64,000 nucleotides of DNA from Cherax quadricarinatus (lineage: Eukaryota > Arthropoda > Malacostraca > Decapoda > Parastacidae), in contig NC_091357.1 of NCBI RefSeq assembly GCF_038502225.1, positions 2,173,104-2,237,103 of the forward strand. Direction: 5' to 3'. The notes beneath the pieces are model-generated. The model was not told the DNA's origin. It searched no databases and worked only from the letters and a program-made list of their open reading frames with translations. Positions 35,811 through 46,192 of this stretch are shown here, piece by piece. The position numbers and the translations under genes were made by a program. The number at the start of each line of letters is the position of its first letter. Position 1 is the first letter of the stretch.

Positions 35811-35985
35811 CACTACTACCACTCCTACTATCACCACTACTACTACTACTACCACTACCTCTTCCTGCTTATATATACCCGTCCTGCTCTACTTCTCCTT
35901 AGTGTGACTTTGTAAATGGTCCAAGTCGGACCGAAACGTCGTAGTAAGCTCCTCTCTTCTATGTGCGTGTTATTTGTGTATTGTA
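33691..35985 (+). mobile_element. Penelope-like element, right arm of head-to-head pair, 5'-truncated
   Basis: The plus-strand copy runs from RT motif A through the GIY-YIG domain to the 3' terminus GGTCCAAGTCGGACCGAAAC + GTCGT (35918-35942) and ATTTGTGTATTGT (about 35970). Its 3' UTR has four CACCTAGCTCCCTTGTGGG repeats (35070-35145) and a CTA/CCA triplet tract (35210-35870). It mirrors the left copy, giving a roughly 4-kb palindrome with both 3' ends outward. The N-terminal part of the protein is missing. Confidence 0.85.
33696..34922 (+). CDS. PLE reverse transcriptase + GIY-YIG endonuclease, N-terminally truncated
   Basis: 408 codons with no stop. PLE proteins prime and copy element RNA with a telomerase-like RT and a GIY-YIG nuclease (established for EN+ Penelope-like elements). 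RT: motif A D5 (SLDVESLFTNVP), motif B GVAMGSPLSPVLANLYME (65-82), motif C D104-D105 (HCVDDIF), then FLDVHVHRSD (145-154). The GIY-YIG domain begins at GVYSIFCSSC (296-304), with the usual CxxC insert, YYFGETGRS (307-315, R314), EH at 322-323 and E369 in the LIESS segment. The frame starts at an internal Met inside RT because the copy is 5'-truncated, so there is no native start or promoter and it is probably not expressed as a functional protein. The coding half itself is undamaged. Confidence 0.85.
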   Translation: MLSLDVESLFTNVPLDDVLDFLRQKGHEGFHHLPIPTDVFLDLIRLCVDSNSFSFQGKYYSQTFGVAMGSPLSPVLANLYMEYFETVLLPTIDVPPPLWLHCVDDIFALWPHDSCLFQPILEALNNLAPSIKFKAEWESNSMLPFLDVHVHRSDTGFAFSVIRKPMHSGMYIHYFSYHTSPVKKSVLISLFLRALRICDPQFLPAEISTLHNSFSRLGYPSHFIDSALSRAKRNFFSPKHSTHGNSSVLCLPYISGLSNLNNSLRPLDIKLTFRQANTLRTNLVHTSPPSTDVPGVYSIFCSSCPLYYFGETGRSPSDSLMEHKNSVRLADTNNALFCHVRDHSHPIDWSSAKTVFPTSNFNSRRLIESSLIHNFPCMNLSPGFVSVDAFLSHYIVKCSKLQNTRDLT

Positions 35986-36611
35986 CTTATGTTCTTAACA
36001 TATAATCAGTGTTAGGGAAGATGGATGGATTTTGGCCAGTATATGCCCCAGTTTGAGTCTTGAAAGAAATTTGGAAAAAATTAAAATATTGCTTTTCACG
36101 TGATAGTGTATCGTCCTCCCATTACCTCCAACTCATACATGCTGATAACCTAATAATGCAACATCAGAGCGCCTTCAACCTTAATGTGTTTGTATATTTT
36201 ACAACACTGGTCTTTATGGTTTTCCTTGAAAGGTTTGAAGTAGGTCTGGGCTATGTTCCTAAGTAGTTTAAACTGGTGAAGGGTGGGAATTAGTTTCTAT
36301 GTGATGACTTGTGGATGCCATGTGATATCCTTCAAATCTGGATTGTGCACTATTTCTCATGGCGTGTATTGAGGCAGAAGAGGCTGGGGTTATGGACAGC
36401 AGGGATACCTTTGCCGGATCGCGCAGCCCCCGAGATATATAGTTTCATTTGGTTTGATTAAGTACTATGTGGACTAATTTAGGAATTGCACTGACTGAAT
36501 ATTGTACAAAAAGTTATTCTGCAGAAGCTTATTTAACATTAAATATAAGAGTTCTGTAATTATTGGAATATGGATAATGTTATGTATATTTTTTTTTATT
36601 GAGCATATAAT
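35986..36611. other. Unassigned spacer
   Basis: One 68-codon frame (36060-36266) lacks any recognisable domain. No repeat found. Confidence 0.4.
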
Positions 36612-36718
36612 GAAAAACTTGACTTACGAAATCGTAATGACACGATAGCAAACGCGACGGTCTGGAATTTCGAGAGACTGATCGTGGGTTCTAACCCCAC
36701 CCGTGGTATGGTGTGTTA
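36612..36718 (+). mobile_element. Rearranged fragment of the ACGATTTCGTGAGTCAT SINE
   Basis: ACGAAATCGTAATGACACGA (inverted linker) is joined to AGCAAACGCGACGGTCTGGA and a B-box-like GTGGGTTCTAACCCC. Small and scrambled. Confidence 0.6.
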
Positions 36719-36964
36719 ATATTTAATATTTTTAATAACTTTGAGTAACTTGTTTCATAATTTTGAACTGTCGCTTAGTAAAAATCATCGTAATAATCCA
36801 AATAAACCGCACAAATTAATTAACGTTTCACAGGTCACCTGATTAACGGATTAAGTTGATCAGTTTTCACAACAAGTAAATTCCTGACTCACTCTCCCCC
36901 CCCCCTTCAATAACAAAGTAATCACACTCGTGTATCAAAAATTAATATATTATTTTCAAAGTAA

Positions 36965-36968
<4 letters not shown>

Positions 36969-37031
<63 letters not shown>
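36969..37031. repeat. (TA)n microsatellite
   Basis: Pure TA array in AT-rich DNA; no adjacent RTE terminus identified. Confidence 0.95.
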
Positions 37032-37034
<3 letters not shown>

Positions 37035-37230
37035 GAGGAATTGGGGTTACCAGGCTAACTTAAGCTTAGGAAAGTTAACCTCGTGCCACATGTTGCTACT
37101 CTTGCAACATTGCGTAGCTCCTGATGACGCGTGGAGTCTTGTGAAAGTTATTGAACTGAAGATATTTTATCCTCCGTGGCTTGTCTTGCATTGTTAGGAT
37201 AGCTTGTTTGTGGTTGTATTGTCCTTGCTT

Positions 37231-37400
<170 letters not shown>

Positions 37401-37476
37401 CACACACACAAAATATTATACTGCATTAATTGCGTACGAGCGACACAAGATGCGAAACACATCCACAAGAGTTGAA

Positions 37477-37692
37477 CGATATCTCTAGATCTTTCGTGTT
37501 GCAGTCACATCATTTGCTTGCAATGTTGCAGAAATAGACTATGAAATCCAGGAAGGTCCGTTCGTGTGAATGCTTTTCGGTATCCTTGAGTGTCATCAGA
37601 GTATAGAACCCTCCTGGAATTTCTGCTCTATTTCTGCAACATTGCAAATTCCCGATGTGTTGATTGCAACACGAAAGTCCTAGAGGTATCAT
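37477..37692. repeat. Inverted repeat with CGTGTTGCA outer ends
   Basis: The left arm (TTTCGTGTTGCAGTCAC...CAATGTTGCAGAAATAG) and right arm (CTATTTCTGCAACATTG...GTGTTGATTGCAACACG) are diverged reverse complements over about 65 nt, separated by about 80 nt. It may be another inverted dimer of a retroelement end, but it does not share the GAAACGT core. Confidence 0.6.
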
Positions 37693-37714
37693 TCAAGTCC
37701 CTCCCTTGTGTGTG

Positions 37715-38005
37715 TACTCACCTAATTGTGGTTGCAGGGGTCGAGCCTTATAGTACCTCTTAAAAGCTATGCATGTTACCTGCTCCCACTACATCACTTT
37801 CCAGACACTTCCACTTCCTGACATCCCTGCGACTCATCCGAGACTTCAGCTTCCAGTTGTGGTCCCTTGCTGTTGTGTTCCATCTGTGTCTTGTCTGTCC
37901 ACATTGTCAATTTCTCGCAGTATTTTATATGTCGTTATCATGTGTCCTCTGGTGTCGTCAGGTCGAATTCTCTCTTAACCTCTCCTCGTAGGATATGCCC
38001 CTACA
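37715..38005 (-). pseudogene. CR1-like LINE, 3' fragment (copy B)
   Basis: Shares CTCACCTAATTGTGGTTGCA and the later TATTTTATATGTCGTTATCA and CTCTCCTCGTAGGA segments with copy A at 23956-25112. Internally deleted, coding capacity lost. Confidence 0.75.
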
Positions 38006-38007
38006 AG

Positions 38008-38046
<39 letters not shown>

Positions 38047-38100
38047 TTTATACACCAGCCGTCTCCCACCGAGGCAGTGACCCGAAAAATAAACAAAAAG
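38008..38100 (-). mobile_element. (GT)n plus 3' end of a second RTE subfamily
   Basis: A (GT)n run (38010-38041) is followed by CCAGCCGTCTCCCACCGAGG + CAGTGACCCGAAAAA, the minus-strand 3' terminus also present at 43620-43674 and 43785-43830. Only about 45 bp of element remain. Confidence 0.6.
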
Positions 38101-38375
38101 TTAAAGCTTTACCTTGAAATTACCATCTCTGATGACAGCCTAGGTAATGCACGTAAGAAATTTGTGTTTAAAGATAAGTCTCTCTCACCCTAGAGTGGGC
38201 CATCACAAATTACATACTGGACAAAGAGGGGAGGAGAGATTTGGTTCTCATGGTATATTTATGGATATTTCCATGCAACAGTGACTTTCCATTAATAGCC
38301 AACATAAAACTAAGCCTTGGCAGTCCTAGGCAAAGACACTCTAAATGGCAGCCATCAGAACTACCTGATAAATAA

Positions 38376-38535
38376 CCCACACGTAGGAGAGTGGAGCTTA
38401 CGACGTCGCTTCGGTCCGACTTGGGCCATTTACAAAGTCAGACACAGTCAATGTGACTTTGTAAATGGCTCAAGTCGGACCGAAACGTGCTGGTTATTTG
38501 TGTATTGTTCCACTCAAGGTACTGTGCCTTATCGT
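38376..38535. mobile_element. Inverted dimer of the PLE terminus (short palindrome)
   Basis: ACTTGGGCCATTTACAAAGTC (38428 region) and its inverse GACTTTGTAAATGGCTCAAG + TCGGACCGAAACGTG (38453-38488) face each other around CAGACACAGTCAATG. Outer right sequence GGTTATTTGTGTATTGTTCC matches the coding PLE terminus at 35970 and 32040. Confidence 0.75.
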
Positions 38536-38559
38536 ACATCACTACTTAGTGGCTAGGGG

Positions 38560-38842
38560 CTACATAACGCGTTCGGTTTTCAATGTGCTGGTGGATTCTG
38601 CTATCTCATCACCTCAGGAAAGTTTGCAGATCTTGGGAGAGGTGAGAGACAAGTTTGAAGTGCTCTCAAACTTCCAAAACTTGTCAAATGAAGAGATGAC
38701 AAAGCAGTCAGAAACCCTCAGCATCACCCTGAGTTGAGGACCGTCTGATCTAGACGGTGAGAAGCTGCTCCATGACGTCAGTGATTTGTCAGAACTGTCT
38801 TGTGTGAGAATGGCAGCATTTGAATTACTGTTTATCTTTCTC
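38560..38842 (+). pseudogene. Possible hAT-type transposase / ZMYM-like fragment
   Basis: A plus-strand frame reads RGYITRSVFNVLVDSAISSP then FEVLSNFQNLS, ends at a stop (38735-38737), and beyond it the translation SDLDGEKLLHDVSDL continues the same theme. The order resembles the region before the dimerisation tail of domesticated and active hAT transposases (ZMYM/DUF4371-like), where a DIDG...L..EL motif follows a short L..L segment. The match is from memory of the family and the fragment is short, so the call is tentative. Alternatives: chance ORF or another repeat. Confidence 0.25.
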
Positions 38843-38995
38843 TCCAAGGAGGTTCCTTGGTGCTGCTGAGGGGCTCTTGATCTAAGAAATTGGGTTTGTG
38901 CTACTCTTTCGACGTGAAGCTTGAATGCCTTCCATTCCCCCCCAGGCGCTATATGACCCTAAAGTGTTTTGTGCCTTCCCCGTGAGTGTTTATCC
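38843..38995 (+). mobile_element. Short dispersed SINE-like repeat, diverged
   Basis: GAGGTTCCTTGG, GAGGGGCTCTTGATCTAAG and GAATGCCTTCCATTCCCCCC match the 13297/28285 family; the 3' tail is decayed. Confidence 0.65.
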
Positions 38996-39462
38996 ATGAA
39001 AATCAGATCATAGATTAATTCCAGCCTCCGGGTTGCCCTCTAGGTTGTCAACCATCCAATGACAGTATCTGGGGTCGTAGTCCAGCTTCTATAACCTATA
39101 ACCACCTATTCGCTGGTCTTGTTGACATTAACTTTAGCCACGTTTCGGGGTAGATTTTCTGTCACCATTGATGTCTTTGCCTCAAGACTGACAAGGATGA
39201 GGTTTTAATGTGAAAACTATGGACTCAGAACTTCTAAATTAATTTTAAAATTAAATTATCTTCTTGCTGGAAATCTTGTTCTTAATTAAACCACATTTTT
39301 TTAAAATTTATTCATTTTTTTTTATTTTGTGCGCGATATATTCTGAAAACTTTTTGTTCTCGATAAGCATTGGAACCTTTATTGAGTGTTCCACTGGGAA
39401 AACTTCCACTTATTAATTGATCCATTCTTTCAGTCCCTCACCTCTCCATAACATTCTAACAT
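38996..39462. other. Unassigned spacer
   Basis: AT-rich, no supported feature. Confidence 0.4.
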
Positions 39463-39702
39463 TTACTTTTTATGATCCCATCTATAAATATGTTAACCAA
39501 GGTGACATCACACATCTCTCTGTAATGCCTACTTTTATTGGAAAATAAACTGCCTCTTTCCTACATTACTAGCGCCTCACTATTCACATAAGGTTTTTTT
39601 TAATGGTCTAAGTAATTTATCATCTATTCCATACATTTACAGCATCTGTATCGTTGTGTCCCTATCCACCCTATTGTATGCCTTTTCTGAATCCACAAAT
39701 GC

Positions 39703-39830
39703 AAAGTTTTTTTTTTTTTTTACGCAGGGTTTGACGAGGTTAAGGATCCCTAGCTTTATTGACAAGCTATTTACAGGTTAAGGATTCCTAACTTTATTGG
39801 CAAGCTAAGAGCTGTATCTTAGTATTGAAC
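39703..39830 (-). mobile_element. Poly(A)-tailed repeat with duplicated segment
   Basis: Poly(T) (minus-strand poly(A)) is followed by TACGCAGGGTTTGACGAGG and two copies of GGTTAAGGAT(C/T)CCTA(G/A)CTTTATTG. Read on minus it has CAATAAAG shortly before the A-run. A second copy is at 44746-44830. Confidence 0.6.
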
Positions 39831-39871
39831 ACTTGTGATCTTCGATGCAAAAACTTCATCTACACACCTTC

Positions 39872-40060
39872 GTAAAGTCAAAGGAGACAAGTGCAACTAA
39901 TGTGACATTTTATTGTGGCAACGTTTCGCTCTCCAGGAGCTTGACAAAGCTTGACAAAGCTCCTGGAGAGCGAAACGTTGCCACAATAAAATGTCACATT
40001 AGTTGCACTTGTGTCCTTTTACTTTACATATTGTCGGTAATTCTACCAACATTATTACAC
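39872..40060. mobile_element. Inverted dimer of a PLE-type terminus (GCTCCTGGAGAGCGAAACG family)
   Basis: Arms 39872-39943 and about 39958-40028 are near-perfect reverse complements. Both contain GAGAGCGAAACGTTGCC and ACAATAAAATGTCACATTAG, 3' ends outward; the right end continues to ATATTGTCGGTAATTCTACC. A short direct duplication (GCTTGACAAA twice) marks the centre. A single-orientation copy is at 59585-59690. Confidence 0.75.
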
Positions 40061-41640
40061 AACTTTCGTAAAACCACCGCAGCCGTTTTCTCCCTCTTAA
40101 TTCTTTCACTGATGTCTACTCAAAGGGCATATTCACCTCAGATTCTTACTACTTTAATCCCCTCTTCCATTTCACAAGGAGCTATGGATGTTCTCTTGCT
40201 AATCGCTATGTTCCTTTTGCCCTTTCATGAATATATTCAACAAATACGCCAACCACTCAAAAACTGTATCCTACATTATTTTAACATACCTTAAGTCACA
40301 TCTGTCTCAGCTGTTTTATCCCTTTTCATTGTATCTACAGATTCAGGCATCTCCTGCACACACCTGGCTCTTCCTCAGTTATAGTAGGTGTTATAACTCC
40401 CTCCCAAGTGCAAGAAATCACTGCCTCTCTGTCTTCCTTAACATTCAACAGTTGTTGAAAATATTCCCTCCACTTTATTATCTTATGGCTCCCCTCTTTT
40501 TGTTTTTAACTGTTAAATCCATTTATTCCTGAGGCTTTCGAGACTTGTTTATCTCATTTCATAACTTTTCTTATTCTCGGCAAATTTTGTTCATAAAACC
40601 TGTCCCACTTTCTCATCAGCTCTACTTTCGCACATCTTCGCAAGATTTTTAACTTCTCTTAGTCTCCATATACTTCTCCCCCCGTATATTGCGTTTCCAT
40701 TGTAAAGCCATTCACTTGCCAATTTTTCCTCCCTTAGTACGCCTATACCTCATCATTCCACTAATCACTCTTCCATTTTGCAATCACCCTCATAAACTTG
40801 TGCTGCACACTCACACTGCATTCCAAAATCTACCTCATACCTCTTCTACACCTTCCTCATCACCTGCACTCTCTCTAGGCCAAGTTCTTCCCAGCAATTG
40901 AATATATTTCCCCTATTTCCTTTCATTTATAAACTTTCATGTCTCTCTTGCCCACTGATGACACTCCTTGCATCCAATGCACCTCTGACTGTCACTGTAG
41001 CTACCACTGAATAATGAACTGATATAACTGCCGCCCTCCTCCTCCCCCTCCCCTTTAAAAAGATCACGTCGACCCATTTATCTTTTAATGCATAGTGCAG
41101 CTATTATCACACCCTATATCGTATCTTCTATACGTATCTACTTCCTTCTTAAAGATCGTTTACCTCTTACTAAACCTTTCTATACATTACTGAATTAGAC
41201 GGCCCCATTACCACTTAACCCAGTTATTCCAAACTTACCTAATACACCCAGTACAATAGTCACTCCAGCTACAGCATTTTTATCTCCCACAACAAGCATT
41301 TTCTTACTAGGTTCAAAACTCCCTTAACGCTCGCTTAACACCTCCCAAAATCTCTTCTCTACACTACTTTCTTCCCATTTCTCACTTCCTATCCTTATTT
41401 TAATCTACTTAATTCTTGAGTTTATGCACTTGTAGGCCTTCTTTTCCTTCCATAATTGATCAGGTATATAATACCGCTGCTCCTTCCTTGGCTGTGATTC
41501 TCTCTGATACACCTGACGTAATCCCATTTACATCTAGCCACTGATATCCTCTCTATAACTTCTCACTTACAGATAGGACACCTGGCTTTTAATTCCCAGC
41601 ATTCACAATCTGTTCTTTCTTCACATTCATTAAACACAAA

Positions 41641-42023
41641 AAATGCATCAATAATGCAGAGTTTGATTGTTGACATAATGGTGAATCGTAATAAGAGGTC
41701 TTCAACTGGGGCTTTGTAAACAAAAATGTGACGTCAAAACTACCCTAATGTTAATCATTTAAATCAATCATAGTTAATAGTTTGTCCACCAAATCAGTAT
41801 TATTCTAAACATTAAAGGTGGAAACATTGCCTACTGTTTTGTGCCATATATCTGACAGACACTTTTGATATGTGACTCAAGACTTCAACATCCCACGCTC
41901 AGTGAGAAGGTCATAGGTGAGGTTATAAGTCTTCTCTTGTCTTACTATTAATTTTATTCGCTGATAATATGAGGAATCATCAAAATGCTTGGAATTTAAC
42001 TTATTCATTGAGGTTATTTTTAA
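41641..42023. other. Unassigned spacer
   Basis: No supported feature before the second TA hub. Confidence 0.4.
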
Positions 42024-43676
<1,653 letters not shown>

Positions 43677-43677
43677 A

Positions 43678-43767
<90 letters not shown>
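43677..43767. repeat. (AT)n between inverted RTE termini
   Basis: Pure AT array with the same RTE subfamily terminus on both sides in opposite orientation. Confidence 0.93.
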
Positions 43768-43773
<6 letters not shown>

Positions 43774-44424
43774 TTTTTCCAACATGTCGGCCGTCTCCCA
43801 CCGAGGCAGGGTGACCCAAAAAGAAAGAAAATCCCCAAAAAGAAAATACTTTCATCATCATTCAACACTTTCACCTCACTCACACATAATCACTGTTTTT
43901 GCAGAGGTGCTCAGAACACAACAGTTTAGAAGCATATACGTATAAAGATACACAACATATCCCTCCAAACTGCTAATATCCCAAACCCCTCCTTTAGAGT
44001 GCAGGCATTGTACTTTCCATTTCCAGGACTCAAATCCGGTTATATAAAAATAACCGGTTTCCCTGAATCCCTTCACTATTACCCTGCTCACACTCCAACA
44101 GATCGTCAGGTCCCAAATACCATTTGTCTCCATTCACTCCTATCGAACACACTCATGCACGCCTGTTGGAAGTCCAAGCCCCTCACCCACAACACATCCT
44201 TTACCCCCTCCCTCCAATCTTTTCGAGGACTACACCTACCCCGCCTTCCGTCCCCTACAGATTTATACGCTCTCCATGTTATTCTACTTTGATCCATTCT
44301 CTCTAAATGACCAAACCACCTCAACAACCCCTCTCCAGCCCTCTGACTAATACTTTTATTAACTCCACACCTTCTCCTAATTTCCACACTCCGAATTTTC
44401 TGCATAATATTTACACCACACATT
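43768..44424 (-). pseudogene. Second RTE subfamily, 3' fragment
   Basis: 3' terminus GTCGGCCGTCTCCCACCGAG followed by a UTR and coding tail. Minus frame 44106-44423 reads [31 protein letters not shown], and GRCSPRKDWREGVKDVL, a diverged relative of the main RTE C-terminus. It is cut at 44424, where it joins the truncated MITE without any spacer. Confidence 0.8.
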
Positions 44425-44628
44425 GTGATCTTAGCTTAAATAGCAACGCTCATCTTGCCATATAGGACAAGCGAAAATTTGTGTATGCAATAATTTCGCA
44501 AGAATCATTCTGAACCTAACGAAAAAAATATATTTCATTGTGTTTGTTTAGTATTAAATTATTGTAAACGTATCTAAAATATATTTAGTTGGGTTAGGCT
44601 AAAATAAATTGCCCTTGTTATAATAAGG

Positions 44629-44633
<5 letters not shown>
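44425..44633 (+). mobile_element. Truncated copy of the 1618-2009 MITE
   Basis: TGATCTTAGCTTAAATAGCA and ATTATTGTAAACGTATCTAA match the left half of the MITE with a few substitutions. Both TIRs are missing: the left is lost at the RTE junction and the right is replaced by (TA)n after AATAAGGTT. Confidence 0.8.
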
Positions 44634-44698
<65 letters not shown>

Positions 44699-44734
44699 AT
44701 ATATATATACACATGTGTATATATATATATATAT
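44631..44734. repeat. (TA)n with short (TG)n interruption
   Basis: TA array with GTGTGTGTGTGTG at about 44684-44698. Confidence 0.93.
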
Positions 44735-44745
44735 GTAATGCACGC

Positions 44746-44830
44746 TTTTTTTTTTTTACGCAAGGTTTGACAAGGTTAGGTTAAGGATTCCTAACTTTAT
44801 TGACAAGCTAAGAGCTGTTACCTATATCAG
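44746..44830 (-). mobile_element. Poly(A)-tailed repeat fragment
   Basis: Poly(T), then ACGCAAGGTTTGACAAGGTT and AGGATTCCTAACTTTATTGA + CAAGCTAAGAGCTGTTA, matching 39703-39830 (without the duplication). Confidence 0.6.
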
Positions 44831-45202
44831 CTCATTTGAAAGTATTTTTATTGTTATGAGATATACAAGTAGGGAACAGGATGAAGTTGGAGCCATCTGT
44901 GTGCCAGCATACACTGACTTGCGGCAGCGGCAGCAGCGACTTCCAAGCTCCGTATTTTTCTCCAACTACCAGAGCTACAAATGCTCCTATGATGACCTAG
45001 TTACAAGCAAAACTGCACTACCCAACGTAGCACCCAGAATGACAAAAGATTACCAACAGTGAAACCTACAAATCGAAAAAAAGAGAGATCAAAGGAAGAC
45101 TGCACACAAACCGAAAGCAACACCCCGCTGCCAGCCGAACAACGTAACCCTAAGCTTTGTATACTACAACTTCTTCTTAACAACAACAATTCCTGTAGTA
45201 TT

Positions 45203-46192
45203 ATGAGGCGCAATCTAAGAGGAAACAACACCAAGGCCAGCAAGAAAACACCGAAAAATCAACTATTCAACAAGTGTAGCCAGGAGGACGCCGGCCCAGC
45301 AACCACCCCACTCACCACCACTCAAGGCGACACCACAACAATAACAACAAACATGGCTGCCACCAGCCCATCCTCCCCTCTCTTCCCCGGATTCAACCTA
45401 CCTAGTAGTCTCTCAGGTATGACCAACGATCCAGATACCCTAAAGTCATGCATCTCCAACTTAGTTATTGAAAATATGAATCTTCGAGAGACGCTAACAA
45501 AACAAGACACCAGGATGACACAACTCGAGAACAAAATCCTCAGTCTTGAACAAAAGTTATCAACACCTGGAATGACTAACTGTGACAAGACCATCCAAAC
45601 AGTCATAGATAGCCATACCCAACAAATAATATCTCTTAATACAAAGGTTGAAGAAGCAGTAAAACAATGGAAGAACAACTTAGATAACCAGTTCAGTGAC
45701 TACTTTGCTCTCCAAGAAGATAAAACTGAGCAAGAAAAACTATCGGACGCAGTAATAGTTAACAGTCCACTTTTTCCCAGTGATATGAACCAAACAAACA
45801 GTAAAGAAATTACTCTGCAGATCATAAAGGACCAAACAAGTGTTATTGTACCAGAGTCTGAAATAAAAGAAGCCAGATTACTAGGATCCCATGGTAGAAA
45901 AAGTGTTATGCTTAGATTCAACTCACATGATAGGAAAAAAGACTTAATTATTGCATCTATTAAAGTAAAGAAAGAGGTATACATAAACGAGTGTCTTACC
46001 AAAAAACGTCAGAACCTCCTGTATAGAGTCAGAAAACTTAAGCGGGAGAATAATGACACAATACACCAATGCTTCACACGGGATGGGAAAATTCTAGTTA
46101 GGAAAACAAATGTAGGTCAACTGTACACAATCACGAACGAGAATGATCTATCACGATTTCTCAGGGATACTAATCTTACAGAGAATAACTAA
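45203..46192 (+). CDS. LINE ORF1 protein (coiled coil + RRM/FP-like nucleic-acid-binding C-terminus)
   Basis: From the first ATG at 45203 (MRRNLRG) the protein has 329 aa. The frame is open further upstream to a GTG at 45059 and overlaps a 68-codon upstream frame (44856-45062) by four bases. Layout: Thr/Pro/Ser-rich N-terminus, predicted coiled coil at about 80-165 (ENMNLRETLTKQD, MTQLENKILSLEQKL), an RRM-like segment at 180-252 (VIVPESEIKEARLLG, SVMLRFNSHDRKKDLI), then YINECLTKKRQNLLYRVRKL and TRDGKILVRKT. The latter resembles the C-terminal domain of FP25K-like and L1-ORF1-like proteins found in arthropod LINEs. Such proteins bind element RNA as multimers (family knowledge). No CCHC zinc knuckle or esterase motif is visible. 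No stops or frameshifts. Confidence 0.8.
   Translation: MRRNLRGNNTKASKKTPKNQLFNKCSQEDAGPATTPLTTTQGDTTTITTNMAATSPSSPLFPGFNLPSSLSGMTNDPDTLKSCISNLVIENMNLRETLTKQDTRMTQLENKILSLEQKLSTPGMTNCDKTIQTVIDSHTQQIISLNTKVEEAVKQWKNNLDNQFSDYFALQEDKTEQEKLSDAVIVNSPLFPSDMNQTNSKEITLQIIKDQTSVIVPESEIKEARLLGSHGRKSVMLRFNSHDRKKDLIIASIKVKKEVYINECLTKKRQNLLYRVRKLKRENNDTIHQCFTRDGKILVRKTNVGQLYTITNENDLSRFLRDTNLTENN

Larger units (their letters stand above)
39463..41640 (-). pseudogene. Ancient RTE-clade copy, heavily mutated and interrupted
   Basis: Minus-strand sequence follows the RTE ORF at 2334-5294 in order (for example TCCCATCTATAAATATGTTA, TGTATGCCTTTTCTGAATCC, and the TTTATCCC/CTTACTAGG/endonuclease stretch to 41640) but with dense substitutions and indels, so no frame survives. 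A foreign block (about 39703-40068) interrupts it exactly at the codons for RT motif A. This is the oldest RTE copy in the window. The plus-strand frames here (39845, 40227, 40689) are shadows. Confidence 0.75.

Noticed and set aside
37121..37146. CTGATGA...GAAAG as a further hammerhead core (also minus 37573-37599)
   Set aside because: The intervening bases do not form a convincing stem II in either place.
39845..40532. 149- and 101-codon plus-strand frames
   Set aside because: They lie across a palindromic PLE terminus and the antisense strand of an ancient RTE.
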